Positions 53,367-62,601 of a DNA stretch of 64,000 bases are shown piece by piece. The notes beneath the pieces are model-generated. The model was not told the DNA's origin and ran no database searches. It saw only the letters and a program-made list of their open reading frames with translations. Source of the DNA: CAYPHJ01 sp964410485 (GTDB lineage: Bacteria; Desulfobacterota; Binatia; UBA9968); the NCBI GenBank assembly GCA_964410485.1, contig CAYPHJ010000008.1, positions 1-64,000 of the forward strand, written 5' to 3'. The position numbers and the translations under genes are program-made. Positions within the stretch are counted from its first letter, which is position 1. Each line of letters begins with the position of its first letter.

Positions 53367-54803
53367 TTAAGCCATCGTGACGGCAAACATATCGGTGAAC
53401 TCACGAACCGTAGTTTTGCGCAGCCGCTCCAGATCCAAACACAAGTCGAGGATCCTCTGACACCATTGCGGCGCCAGGCGCGAGGCCAGATTGGCCTCAA
53501 ACTTTTGGATCAGCAACGGCATTCCTTCATTGCGACGACGCCGGTGGCCCAGTGGATACTCGATGGCGACTTTGTCCGTGCAGGTGCCATCGGTAAAAAA
53601 TACCTGAACCGAATTCGCGATCGATCGTTTATCCGGATCGAGATAGTCTCTGGAGAAACGCGCATCCTCGATCACCGCCATTTTGTCGCGCAAGCGATCA
53701 ATACGCTCGTCGTGCGCGATCGTATCCTCGTAGTGATCGGCGGTGAGATCACCAAAGATGAGTCCGATTGCCACCATGTACTGCAGGCAGTGATCGCGAT
53801 CGGCGCGGTTATAAAGCGGCCCGGTCTTGTCGATGATGCGAAGCGCCGGCTCCTGGGTAATAATGATGATCTTGTCAATCTGATCCAGCCGGTCCTTGAC
53901 TTCTCCGTGGAGCGCTATCGCGCTCTCCACGGCCGTCTGGGCGTGAAACTCCGCGGGATAGGACACCTTGAAAAGAATGTTCTCCATTACGTAAGTACCG
54001 AACGGCCGCGCAACAGCAAACTGTTGGCCTTTGAAAAGCACATCGTAAAAGCCCCATGCCTTTGCCGAAAGAGCCGAAGGGTAGCCTATCTCGCCCTGCA
54101 TGGCCATCAACGCGAGCCGAACACCCCGGCTGGTAGCATCGCCGGCCGCCCAGGACTTGCGCGGGCCGGTGTTGGGAGAATGCCGGTATACCCTCAACGC
54201 CCCGCCGTCGATCCAGGCGTTCGCAATGGCGCTCAGTAGTTGCGCCTGGGTCGCGCCAAGCATTGCCGTGGCCACCGCCGCGGTCGCCACTCTCACGAGC
54301 AGCACGTGATCGAGCCCGACCCGGTTGAAGCTGTTTTCCAGAGCGAGCACACCCTGGATCTCGTGAGCCTTGATCATGCCGACGAGGACATCGTTCATCG
54401 TCAGCGGCCGCCGCTGTGCGCGGTTGAGGTAATCCGCCAGAGCCAAAATGCCGCCCAGGTTGTCCGACGGATGGCCCCATTCGGCGGCTAGCCACGCGTC
54501 GTTGAAGTCGAGCCAACGGATCATGGCGCCGATGTTGAAAGCTGCATGCACCGGTTCGAGCTGCCAGTCCGTGCCTGGAACCAGGGCGCCATCCGGTAAC
54601 GTGGCGCCGGGGACGACGGGTCCGAGATGATTGACGCACTCTGAAAAACGCAGCGCCAGCAAAGCGCAGCCCAACGCGTCCATCAAGCAATAACGCGCCG
54701 TATCGATGGCTTCGGCGCTCGCGGGACGATACTCTGCCGCATACTGCGCAATTTCGACCGTGATTGGATCGGGCGGTGGGCGGGTGTTGGTTACGTCTGG
54801 CAT
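53367..54803 (-). CDS. prpD: MmgE/PrpD family 2-methylcitrate dehydratase
   Basis: 478 residues with the MmgE/PrpD pattern: IEIAQYAAEYRPASAEAIDT-like N-terminus, RYCLMDALGCALLALRFSEC, MIRWLDFNDAWLAAEWGHPS, SDNLGGILALADYLN and GIKAHEIQGVLALENSFNRV-like helices. PrpD dehydrates 2-methylcitrate to 2-methyl-cis-aconitate. It lies between prpC and prpB (22 bp before prpB), which supports this assignment over other family members. Confidence 0.87.
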   Translation of the reverse strand: MPDVTNTRPPPDPITVEIAQYAAEYRPASAEAIDTARYCLMDALGCALLALRFSECVNHLGPVVPGATLPDGALVPGTDWQLEPVHAAFNIGAMIRWLDFNDAWLAAEWGHPSDNLGGILALADYLNRAQRRPLTMNDVLVGMIKAHEIQGVLALENSFNRVGLDHVLLVRVATAAVATAMLGATQAQLLSAIANAWIDGGALRVYRHSPNTGPRKSWAAGDATSRGVRLALMAMQGEIGYPSALSAKAWGFYDVLFKGQQFAVARPFGTYVMENILFKVSYPAEFHAQTAVESAIALHGEVKDRLDQIDKIIIITQEPALRIIDKTGPLYNRADRDHCLQYMVAIGLIFGDLTADHYEDTIAHDERIDRLRDKMAVIEDARFSRDYLDPDKRSIANSVQVFFTDGTCTDKVAIEYPLGHRRRRNEGMPLLIQKFEANLASRLAPQWCQRILDLCLDLERLRKTTVREFTDMFAVTMA

Positions 54804-54901
54804 AAGTTAGGGTTATTTCGCACAGGGGAGGGATGGAGCGGATTTTCTTGGTAATGCGGAAAACATCGTTGCTGACTCGGTACACAGTAGCCGCGTTCGC
54901 A

Positions 54902-56020
54902 TCATCTCTGTGGAAGCGGCACGTAAGGCCGGGGATCCGGGCCCACGTAATCGGCGTTTGGCCGAATCAAGCGATTGTCACCGCGTTGCTCGATGATGTG
55001 AGCGGCCCATCCGGTGATGCGTGCGACGACGAATAGCGGCGTGAACATCGCCGTAGGAACGCCGCAAAAATGATAAGCGCTGGCGCTGTAAAAATCCAAA
55101 TTGGGGAACAATTTCTTTTCCCGGCGCATGATTTGCTCGATGCGCTCGGAGATTGAATATAGCCTCTCGTCGCCCCGCGCCGCGGCAAGTTTCTTGGACC
55201 ATGCTTTGATCACGTCAGAGCGCGGATCCGAAACCTTGTAAACACGATGGCCGAAACCCATGATGAGCTTCCTGGCGGCGATCAGATCGAGCACCCCTTT
55301 TTCCGCTTCATCCGCTGTTGCAAAGCGTTCGATCAATTCCATCGCGGCTTCATTGGCGCCGCCATGCAGCGGCCCGCGCAAAGCGCCGATAGCGCCGGTC
55401 ACTGCAGAGTAGAAGTCCGGCAGGGTCGAAATGATCGTGCGCGCCGTAAACGTAGAGGCATTGAACTCATGTTCCGCGTAAAGAATCAGGGAGACATCGA
55501 TGGCGCGGCGCTGGAGATCCTCGGGCTTTTTTCCGTGCAGCAGATGCAGGAAATGTCCGGCCGTGCTGTCGTCATCGGTTTCTGTGTCAATGCGTTTTCC
55601 GCTCTTGTGGAAATGATACCAATAAAGCAGGATGGCGCTGAAGCAGGCGGTAAGCCGGTCAGCGACTGCAAACTGATCGTGATCCGACCGCTCCGGCTCC
55701 AGTGTTCCCAGAGCCGAGCACCCGGTGCGCATCACGTCCATGGGATGAGTCGCGCCGGGTAGTTGCTCGAGCACCGTCTTCAAGGATCGCGGCAATCCTC
55801 TGAGACCGGAAAGTTTTTTTCTATACGCCGCCAGTTCGGGGTCTCTGGGCAGTCTTCCGTAAATCAGTAGGTAAGCCACCTCTTCAAAGTTGGAGTACTC
55901 CGCCAACTCGTGAATCGAGTAGCCGCGGTAGGTAAGCCCCTTGCCTTCCTTTCCCACCGTCGCAATTGCAGTGCGTCCCGCAATCACTCCCTCCAGACCC
56001 CCCCCGCTTTCCTGCGCCAT
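54902..56020 (-). CDS. prpC: 2-Methylcitrate synthase (citrate synthase family)
   Basis: 372 residues from ATG 56020 (GGAGGATAACC upstream). Short-type citrate synthase: GLTYRGYSIHELAEYSNFEE, ATHPMDVMRTGCSALGTLEP, catalytic His in RGPLHGGANEAAM and KLIMGFGHRVYKVSDPR. The HPMDVMRTG segment is typical of methylcitrate synthases. It would condense propionyl-CoA with oxaloacetate and is the first gene of the prpC-prpD-prpB operon. Plain citrate synthase activity is possible. Confidence 0.9.
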   Translation of the reverse strand: MAQESGGGLEGVIAGRTAIATVGKEGKGLTYRGYSIHELAEYSNFEEVAYLLIYGRLPRDPELAAYRKKLSGLRGLPRSLKTVLEQLPGATHPMDVMRTGCSALGTLEPERSDHDQFAVADRLTACFSAILLYWYHFHKSGKRIDTETDDDSTAGHFLHLLHGKKPEDLQRRAIDVSLILYAEHEFNASTFTARTIISTLPDFYSAVTGAIGALRGPLHGGANEAAMELIERFATADEAEKGVLDLIAARKLIMGFGHRVYKVSDPRSDVIKAWSKKLAAARGDERLYSISERIEQIMRREKKLFPNLDFYSASAYHFCGVPTAMFTPLFVVARITGWAAHIIEQRGDNRLIRPNADYVGPDPRPYVPLPQR

Positions 56021-56098
56021 AAAGGTTATCCTCCAAACGGTAATCTGCAACGATTGTGACATACATTGCAAGCTTTAAGTAAGCAGAGGATTTCTTGC

Positions 56099-56242
56099 TT
56101 GACACATTTCGGCAACTCCGGTACTCGCATACTCTGAGTCAGCCTGCCGGGAACTGGAGTACTGGAGCGGTGGATTAGATGGAGCGCTGCGTTCCAAAGA
56201 CCAACACTTCGAGACTCCAGTGCTCCAACAGTCCAGTCCCGG
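56099..56242. repeat. ACTGGAG word-repeat palindrome and possible promoter
   Basis: The divergent prpC/acuI gap contains TTGACA (56099-56104) as a weak -35 candidate and a hairpin from CCGGGAACTGGA (56147-56158) to TCCAGTCCCGG (56232-56242), built from repeated ACTGGAG/CTCCAGT words. It has the same design as the GTTCAA arrays but a different word. Confidence 0.55.
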
Positions 56243-56281
56243 TTCGCGTGAAGTCCCTTATCGTAACCAAGGAGAGTCATC

Positions 56282-57301
56282 ATGCCTTTGCCGCAGAGCT
56301 TCAAAGCGATGGTCGTCAGCGAATCACCCGATAAGACGTTCACTAGAGAAATCAAACAGGTGAATTTTTCGGAATTGCCAGCGGGCGAGCTGGTGATCGA
56401 GGTCAAATACTCGTCGTTAAACTATAAAGACGCGCTCTCCGCGACGGGCCACAAAGGTGTGACGAGAAAGTATCCGCACATACCGGGTATCGACGCTGCC
56501 GGAGTAGTTGGCACCAGCACGACGTCGCAGTTCGCGGTGGGAGAGCAGGTGATCGTCACTGGATTTGATCTGGGGGTGAATACCTTTGGCGGGTTTGGCC
56601 AATACATCAGCGTACCGGCCTCGTGGGCGGTAAAACTGCCGCACGGTTTGTCGCTCAGAGATAGCATGGCGCTGGGCACGGCAGGCTTCACCTCCGCTCT
56701 ATGCGTCACGCGGCTTCTCGCCTACGGGTTGACAAAAGAGCAGGGGGAAGTGCTCGTTACCGGCGCAACGGGCGGCGTGGGAAGCATCGCCGTGGCCCTT
56801 CTCGCAATGCTGGGTTTTCATGTGGTTGCCGCGACTGGAAAAGCCACTGAAAAAACGTTTCTCGAGCGACTCGGCGCCAAAGCGGTGATCTCGCGTGAAG
56901 AAGTCAACGACTCCTCGGGACGACCGCTGCAAAAGCCACGCTGGGCCGGCGTTGTCGACACTGTCGGAGGTAATATTCTCGCGACCGCGATCAAATCGGT
57001 GAAATACGGAGGGCTGGTCGCCGCGTGTGGTAATGCAATGTCGGGCGATCTGAATATTACTGTCTATCCGTTTATCTTGAGGGGAGTGAGTCTTTTGGGG
57101 GTGGATTCGGTCGAGATTCCCATGAATACAAGGCAACGGGTTTGGCAAAAGCTCGCGACCGATTGGAAGTTGGATTTCTCCAGCGAGGTGGTAACCGAAT
57201 GTTCGCTGCAAGAATCAATTCCAAAGATCGACGAAATTCTGCGCGGCGCTATTCGCGGGCGCGTCGTGGTGAATGTAGCCGGGCTGGGTGCAACCCGATG
57301 A
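56282..57301 (+). CDS. acuI: YhdH/YhfP-type acryloyl-CoA reductase (AcuI-like)
   Basis: A 339-residue zinc-free MDR-family reductase: SFKAMVVSESPDKTFTREIK, YSSLNYKDALSATGHKGVTR, IPGIDAAGVVG, ALGTAGFTSALCV and the NADPH site VLVTGATGGVGSIAVALLAM. This is the YhdH/AcuI subfamily, which reduces acryloyl-CoA to propionyl-CoA. Divergent from prpC, which would consume the propionyl-CoA; this supports the assignment. Quinone-oxidoreductase annotation is the generic alternative. Confidence 0.85.
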   Translation: MPLPQSFKAMVVSESPDKTFTREIKQVNFSELPAGELVIEVKYSSLNYKDALSATGHKGVTRKYPHIPGIDAAGVVGTSTTSQFAVGEQVIVTGFDLGVNTFGGFGQYISVPASWAVKLPHGLSLRDSMALGTAGFTSALCVTRLLAYGLTKEQGEVLVTGATGGVGSIAVALLAMLGFHVVAATGKATEKTFLERLGAKAVISREEVNDSSGRPLQKPRWAGVVDTVGGNILATAIKSVKYGGLVAACGNAMSGDLNITVYPFILRGVSLLGVDSVEIPMNTRQRVWQKLATDWKLDFSSEVVTECSLQESIPKIDEILRGAIRGRVVVNVAGLGATR

Positions 57302-57302
57302 G

Positions 57303-57375
57303 TCGTTCAACGTTCAATGTTCAAACGTTCAAGGTTTGGATACTTTAAACCTCGAACGCGGAAACCTTGAACTAG
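57303..57375. repeat. GTTCAA/TTGAAC word-repeat palindrome
   Basis: TCGTTCAACGTTCAATGTTC and AAACGTTCAAGG face CTTTAAACCTCGAACG and AACCTTGAACTAG. It lies between the reductase and the CoA-transferase genes. Confidence 0.65.
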
Positions 57376-57397
57376 AGAAGTCAAGACGCCCAATTCT

Positions 57398-59800
57398 ATG
57401 TCGAACCAAGCCAACGAGAATCAGCCGGAAGCGCTGAGTCATCTCAGGGTGGTGGAATTAGGGGAGATTTCGGCTTCCTATGCCACGCGTTGTCTCGCCG
57501 ATCTTGGCGCCGATGTGATCAAGGTCGAGCCGCCCGGCGGCGATGCCAGCAGGTGGTTGCCGCCTTTTGCCGGAAACATTGAACATCCTGAACGGAGTCT
57601 TACGTTTATTAACGCTAACACGAACAAGCGAAGCATCGTTCTCGATTTGGCAGCCAATCCCGAAGACCGCGAGTTGTTCGACAAGCTGCTTGCAACCGCG
57701 CAGCTTTTGGTCGAGGCAACGCCGTTCGGGTACTTGGAAGGATGCGGCCTGAACGAGGCAGAGTTGCGCGCTCGATTTCCGGCATTGGTCATCGTGTCGA
57801 TGACTCCTTTCGGCCGCACAGGGCCTTATCGCAACTACAAAGGCAGCGATGCCATCGCCAACGCCGCTGGCGGATTTCTCTACGGGCAGGGGGACGACAC
57901 CAAAGGACAATGCACGGCGCCAAGCCATCTGGCGTATCAAGTGGCGGCGTGTCTGGCGGCGGCGCTGGGATTAGCCGCTGTGCGTCACGCGAGGGAAACC
58001 GGCTCGGGGCAGCGGATTGATATTTCTCTTCAGGAAGCGCTCACCTTCACTAACAGCAGCTCTATTGCTCGGTACGTCGGAGAGAATCGCCTGGAGCGGC
58101 GGCCGGGGAGCAAAGATTATGCGGGTGCCGGCACCAACATCTATCGCTGCAAGGACGGACGCTACGTTCATTTTACCGCTAACATGCCGCATATGTGGCG
58201 GGAGTTTGCGCAAAACTGGATGGAGGGGGGACGCTTATCAGCGCCCGAATGGGAAAATCCCAAATACCGCGCCACGCACGCACAAGAGGTCTCAACGGCC
58301 TTCGCGGAGTTTATCGGCCAGTTTACCGCCGAAGAATTCGTGGCTGAAGCCCAGCGGCGGCATCTCGCCGCCGCGCCACTCAACAGTGTCGGCGAGTTTG
58401 TTTCCTCAGAGCAGCTGCGCACTCGCCGCTGGCTTCAAGAGATCGAGCATCCGGTGATCGGTCGCTACATCGCACCGGGATTTCCCATGAGACTGTCTTT
58501 GACACCGTTGCGCATTCGCCGCCCCGCGCCTCTCTTAGGGGAGCACCGGCAGGAACTCCTGGCGGAGTTACAAGCCGAGGTACGCTCACCCGGGATGGCG
58601 ATAGTCGATGCTCAGACACACAGGGCAATGTTGGCGGGGCTCCGGATGGCAGATCTGACCCAGCAATTCGCGGGGCCGCTTGGAACCGAGATTCTCGCCT
58701 ATTACGGCATGGAAGTGGTCAAGATTGAATCGGGTGTCGTACCGAGTAAAGATCGCGAAGCGGCGTCGCACGCCGACATGAACCGCGCAAAGTTGGGCTG
58801 CACGATCAATTTGCGCCATCCCGAAGGCAAGGAGCTATTCAGAAGGCTCGTTGCGTCATCCGATGTCGTGGTCGATAACTTTAGCTCGGGTGTACTGGAA
58901 CGCCTGGGCTTTGGCTACGAAGTGCTCCAGCAGCTCAATCCCAGAATCGTCCAGGCGGTTATGCCGGGTTGGGGTTTGTCGGGTCCACTAAAATCGTGGG
59001 TGGCCTGGGGTTGGCAGCTTCTCGCCTACACGGGAATCATGAAACTCTGGGGCTATCCGGACTCGCCGATGGAGAGCCGGTGCAAGGTTGCATGGCCTGA
59101 CCGCGTGGCTGCGGTGACGATGATACTAGGGGTCCTGGCCGCGCTGGAGTACCGACAGCGAACGGGGAAAGGACAATTCATCGAGGTTCCCATGCTCGAG
59201 GCTCAGGGCGCGCTGATGGGGCCGGCCATTCTCGATTATACGGTCAATGGTCGGGAATGGGATGCGATGGGCTACGCTGAGGTTTTGGGCGAGCCCTACG
59301 CGCCTTACGGCTGCTACCCCTGCCGCGGCGAAGATAATTGGGTGATCATCGCCTGCCATGGGGATGCCGAATGGCAACAGATGGTCCGGCTCATCGGCAA
59401 CTCCTGGGCCGCTGACGAAAGATTCGCCACGCACCAAGGCCGGAAAGAACATGGTGCGGAGCTCGATCTTAAACTTTCAGAGTGGACAGCCAAGCTTATG
59501 CCACGCCAGGTTTTTCGTCTTCTTCAGGAAGCTGGTGTCGCGGCCGGGATACCGCTGTCTGGAGAAGACCTCTTCTACGATATCCACCTGCGTGAGCGGG
59601 GCCATATCGTCGAAACGCAAGCCGCCCCCTGGGGTAAACTAGCCCATCACGGCTTGCCGGGGATTCCCTCGCTATCCGCCGCAGATGCCGCACGCCCTGC
59701 ACCCTGGATCGGTGCGCACAATGAGAAAGTATTCGGTGAGATTCTCGGGCTAAGCACAGATGAGATCGAAAAGTTAAAGAAGAGTGAGGCGATCAAATAG
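57398..59800 (+). CDS. Tandem CaiB/BaiF class III CoA-transferase
   Basis: 800 residues with two complete CoA-transferase III domains (about 10-395 and 405-795). Domain 1: ISASYATRCLADLGADVIKV, MTPFGRTGPYRNYKGSDAIA. Domain 2: MADLTQQFAGPLGTEILAYY, QAVMPGWGLSGPLKSWVAWG. The catalytic Asp seems present only in domain 2 (D568, AWPDRVAAVTMILG); the equivalent of domain 1 reads PSHLAYQVAA, with His. DddD (DMSP CoA-transferase/lyase) has this tandem layout, with the active Asp in its second domain. The acuI neighbour fits a C3 pathway, but other acids are equally possible. Confidence 0.88.
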   Translation: MSNQANENQPEALSHLRVVELGEISASYATRCLADLGADVIKVEPPGGDASRWLPPFAGNIEHPERSLTFINANTNKRSIVLDLAANPEDRELFDKLLATAQLLVEATPFGYLEGCGLNEAELRARFPALVIVSMTPFGRTGPYRNYKGSDAIANAAGGFLYGQGDDTKGQCTAPSHLAYQVAACLAAALGLAAVRHARETGSGQRIDISLQEALTFTNSSSIARYVGENRLERRPGSKDYAGAGTNIYRCKDGRYVHFTANMPHMWREFAQNWMEGGRLSAPEWENPKYRATHAQEVSTAFAEFIGQFTAEEFVAEAQRRHLAAAPLNSVGEFVSSEQLRTRRWLQEIEHPVIGRYIAPGFPMRLSLTPLRIRRPAPLLGEHRQELLAELQAEVRSPGMAIVDAQTHRAMLAGLRMADLTQQFAGPLGTEILAYYGMEVVKIESGVVPSKDREAASHADMNRAKLGCTINLRHPEGKELFRRLVASSDVVVDNFSSGVLERLGFGYEVLQQLNPRIVQAVMPGWGLSGPLKSWVAWGWQLLAYTGIMKLWGYPDSPMESRCKVAWPDRVAAVTMILGVLAALEYRQRTGKGQFIEVPMLEAQGALMGPAILDYTVNGREWDAMGYAEVLGEPYAPYGCYPCRGEDNWVIIACHGDAEWQQMVRLIGNSWAADERFATHQGRKEHGAELDLKLSEWTAKLMPRQVFRLLQEAGVAAGIPLSGEDLFYDIHLRERGHIVETQAAPWGKLAHHGLPGIPSLSAADAARPAPWIGAHNEKVFGEILGLSTDEIEKLKKSEAIK

Positions 59801-59802
59801 AG

Positions 59803-59872
59803 GTTCAAAGTTCAAAGGTTCAACGTTCAACCCCCCACCTTGAGCTTTTGAACTATTGAACCTTGGAACACC
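59803..59872. repeat. GTTCAA/TTGAAC word-repeat palindrome
   Basis: GAGGTTCAAAGTTCAAAGG, TTCAACGTTCAACC face CTTGAGCTTTTGAAC and TATTGAACCTTGGAAC. It fills the gap between convergent genes (CoA-transferase and crotonase 1), as expected for a bidirectional terminator. Confidence 0.7.
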
Positions 59873-60751
59873 TTAGCGCTTTGCGCGCGGGCCGAAGGGC
59901 TCGGGTTGAAACGGAGCGTCCCGTGTCTCAAAAAAGGCTTTTAAGCCGCCTCCTTTCCTCGCTTCCTCTATATGCTGGTTGAACTCTTCGTCCTTCGTGA
60001 AACGGGCCATTGCCGAGAGTTCGGAATTTAACAGCCAGGCTTTCCGAAGCCCCATCATCTCCAATCCCAATCGCGAGATATGCAGATTGACCTTGACGGT
60101 TTCTGGCGGGACAAGCGCGACCCGCTCGACAAAACAAAAACATTCATCAATTAGCCTGTCCCGGGGTACAACCTGGTTTACCAGCCCGATTCGAAGCGCT
60201 TCTTGAGCGTCGATATGATCGCCGGTCAGAGCATAGCGCAAAGCATTTTTGAATCCGGCGAGCATCACCCAGACGAAATCCGTGCCGGCAGCGTGACGGA
60301 TTTGCGGCTGCCCGAAGACCGCGTCGTCCGCCGCGTAAGTCAGATGACAAGTCAGCGCGAGCCATGAAGCCATGCCGAGACACCAGCCGCTCACGGCTCC
60401 AATGATGGGCTTGGGATATTCCCAGCGGTAGATTTGCCGTTCAAGGAAACTCTTGCGGTCGTGATCGCGGGCGCTGTCATACTCGTAGACCAAAGATGAA
60501 TTCTCGGGAATGCCGTACGGCCAGGCCGTGGAACGAGTATCGCCGCTAATATCTTCGCCGGCAGAAAACACCCCGCGCGCGCCGGTTATAACCACGGCAC
60601 GAATCTCTGCATCGATCCTTGCCTCTTCGAGCGCCGCATCGAGTTCATTTAACAACTCTTCGTTAAGCGCGTTCAAAACGTCGGGTCGGTTAAGCGTGAT
60701 GAGCACGCCCCGGCGCTGCTTTTCATAAAGAATGGTCTGATAGTTAGACAT
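59873..60751 (-). CDS. Enoyl-CoA hydratase/isomerase family protein, paralogue 1
   Basis: 292 residues from ATG 60751 (TAGGAG upstream). Crotonase fold: RRGVLITLNRPDVLNALNEE, VVITGARGVFSAGEDI and GWCLGMASWLALTCHLTYAA. The first catalytic Glu position (ELAL in hydratases) holds Trp (SWLAL), and the second (PE) reads FGQPQIRHAAG, so both Glu are missing. Hydratase chemistry is unlikely; a CoA-ester binder, lyase or isomerase variant is possible. Tandem with a closely related paralogue. Confidence 0.85.
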   Translation of the reverse strand: MSNYQTILYEKQRRGVLITLNRPDVLNALNEELLNELDAALEEARIDAEIRAVVITGARGVFSAGEDISGDTRSTAWPYGIPENSSLVYEYDSARDHDRKSFLERQIYRWEYPKPIIGAVSGWCLGMASWLALTCHLTYAADDAVFGQPQIRHAAGTDFVWVMLAGFKNALRYALTGDHIDAQEALRIGLVNQVVPRDRLIDECFCFVERVALVPPETVKVNLHISRLGLEMMGLRKAWLLNSELSAMARFTKDEEFNQHIEEARKGGGLKAFFETRDAPFQPEPFGPRAKR

Positions 60752-60779
60752 ATTCACTCCTAAGCGTGAGTAGTCGGTC

Positions 60780-60872
60780 GGTTCCAACGGGTCCAGCCGT
60801 TCCAGCCGTCTCAGCCGTCTTTTCGGAGTTCAAACAATTGGAACGGTTAAAACTGTTGGGACGGCTGGAACA
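60780..60872. repeat. GTTCCA/TGGAAC word-repeat palindrome
   Basis: GGTTCCAACGGGTCCAGCC and GTTCCAGCCGTC face AATTGGAACGGTTAAAACTG and GGACGGCTGGAAC. It lies between the two crotonase paralogues and uses the same word as the array at 9782-9839. Confidence 0.65.
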
Positions 60873-60878
60873 TGTCGC

Positions 60879-61754
60879 CTAGCTCTTCTTTGCCCTTGGG
60901 CCGAATGGCTCCGGTTGAAACGGTCCGTCGCGCATTTGCAAATAGGTGCGAATTCCCTCATTGGCCCGGGCCTCGTCCAGCGGCTTGCGATACTCTTCGC
61001 GAAGAAGCACATGGGCCGGAACCGAAAGCTGGTTGTCCAATAAGAGCGCGTCCCGCATCCCCATCATTTCAAGACCGAGCGTGGCAATTGCCAGGTTAAT
61101 TTTGACGGTCTCGGGTGGTACAAGCGCGATCCGCTCCACGATCCGGAAGCATTCGTCCAGCAACTCATCGGGGCGGACAACTTTGTTGACCAGACCAATT
61201 CGCAGTGCCTCATGCGCGTCGATATGGTCGCCGGTGAGCCCATAGCGCAAAGCGTTTTTGAAGCCTGCAAGAAGTGTCCACATGAAGCTCGTGTTGGATC
61301 CGTGACGCACTTCGGGTTGAGCGAATACCGCTTGGTCAGATGCAATTGTAATGTGCGTGAACAGAGCAAGCCAGGAACCGGCGCCCATGGTCCATCCGTT
61401 AATGGCTCCAATGATCGGTTTGCCGAATTCCCATAAACGGAGGAAACGCCGATCGTCATGGCGCCAAGAGTCGATCAGTTGTGCCGCGCTCTGTCCCGGC
61501 GCCATGCCATAGGGCCAGACTTTCTCCCTTCGCCGGCCGGGTTGGTTACCTTGATCCATACCCGCGGAAAAAGCTCGGCCCGCGCCGGTCAGAACTACGG
61601 CCCGGATCTCGTGGTCTTTTTCCACCTCGTCGAGGGCTTCGTGCAGCTCCTTGATCATGCTCCTGCTGATGGCGTTCATCGCTTCCGGCCGGTTAAGCGT
61701 AATGAGCACGCCGCGGCGCTGCTTGTCGTAAAGGATTTCTTTATACTCCGGCAT
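60879..61754 (-). CDS. Enoyl-CoA hydratase/isomerase family protein, paralogue 2
   Basis: 291 residues, closely similar to paralogue 1 (shared GFKNALRYGLTGDHIDAHEA, RIALVPPETVKINLAIATLG and the C-terminal PFQPEPFGPRAK). GGAGAAGG precedes the ATG. The first catalytic Glu is again replaced by Trp (MGAGSWLALFTH), but the second is kept (FAQPEVRHGS). The pair is a tandem duplication in which the active sites have diverged. Product unknown. Confidence 0.87.
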   Translation of the reverse strand: MPEYKEILYDKQRRGVLITLNRPEAMNAISRSMIKELHEALDEVEKDHEIRAVVLTGAGRAFSAGMDQGNQPGRRREKVWPYGMAPGQSAAQLIDSWRHDDRRFLRLWEFGKPIIGAINGWTMGAGSWLALFTHITIASDQAVFAQPEVRHGSNTSFMWTLLAGFKNALRYGLTGDHIDAHEALRIGLVNKVVRPDELLDECFRIVERIALVPPETVKINLAIATLGLEMMGMRDALLLDNQLSVPAHVLLREEYRKPLDEARANEGIRTYLQMRDGPFQPEPFGPRAKKS

Positions 61755-62085
61755 CCCTTCTCCTTTGCCTCGCGTGTATTCTTCCCGCTGTGAAGCTGTG
61801 TCGCAATAGCCATTTACCCCGTAGTGTCATCCTGAACTGTTCGACAACAGCTTTTTTTCTTCGGCGACCCAGGCGCTGCCGTTGGTTGCGCTGATGGAGC
61901 TGAGGCCGAGCCGGATCTTTTGCTGAGCCCAGGACCGGGCAGGAGAAAAGAGCAGCAAGCGACCGCTGGGGATTGTTTCATAAAGCATACCCTCCAGATA
62001 ACGCGATCGAAGTGGAAGTCACGTTATGCAAAAGAGTTCACCCGCGTCAAGCATTGAATGTGGACCGCTCGATCGCGAGCGCTTC
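61755..62085. other. Intergenic region, no gene recognised
   Basis: 331 bp between the crotonase pair and the cupin gene. It contains GTCATCCTGAACTGTTCGAC near 61828, a fragment typical of dispersed repeats, and no credible ORF. Confidence 0.4.
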
Positions 62086-62415
62086 CTATTCCAAATGGAT
62101 AAAGGCGCGTACCCAGTCTTTGGAGTGAGCGATGTGACCCCGGCCGGTCACATCCTCAGCGAGAAATACATCGCCGGGCCCGAAGGTCATGCGCGTTCCA
62201 TCGCCCAAGACGATCTCTACGAAACCGGCAAGCGTCACAACCCATTGGCGCCTCGGCGCGGGGTGCCAATCCGCGATATGTGGACTGGGCTGCTTTCGAA
62301 GCACCAGAGCTTTGACTGGATGAACACTCTCGAACAGCGCTGATGCCTCGCAGCGCTCCATGTCTTCGAAGTGCGACTCCCCGTCCGCGCCGGTAAACAG
62401 GCGATAAACCTTCAT
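62086..62415 (-). CDS. Small single-domain cupin protein
   Basis: 109 residues, GGAGGATCC before the ATG. Cupin core with DWHPAPRRQWVVTLAGFVEI, GDGTRMTFGPGDVFLAED and GHIAHSKDWVRAFIHLE. The first cupin motif is reduced (His followed by Arg-Arg-Gln), so metal binding may be partial. Substrate unknown. Confidence 0.75.
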   Translation of the reverse strand: MKVYRLFTGADGESHFEDMERCEASALFESVHPVKALVLRKQPSPHIADWHPAPRRQWVVTLAGFVEIVLGDGTRMTFGPGDVFLAEDVTGRGHIAHSKDWVRAFIHLE

Positions 62416-62601
62416 TTAGGGATCCTCCGTACGTGAAGTAGCGCATTCATACCATCAAACCTGCGCAAATACATTGAGGGCCGTATAGAACGGAGTGGGC
62501 GGACATTAAGCCGGCAGTCACCTTGTTCGGCCGCCGTTTCATTCGTAAGCTATTCTACAGGTAAGGACGTTTGCCGGATCACCCGGCGTAAGCTTGGCTA
62601 T

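Noticed and set aside
53875..54885. 336-codon minus-strand ORF overlapping prpD in another frame
   Set aside because: Arg-rich low-complexity translation; prpD is clearly the coding frame.
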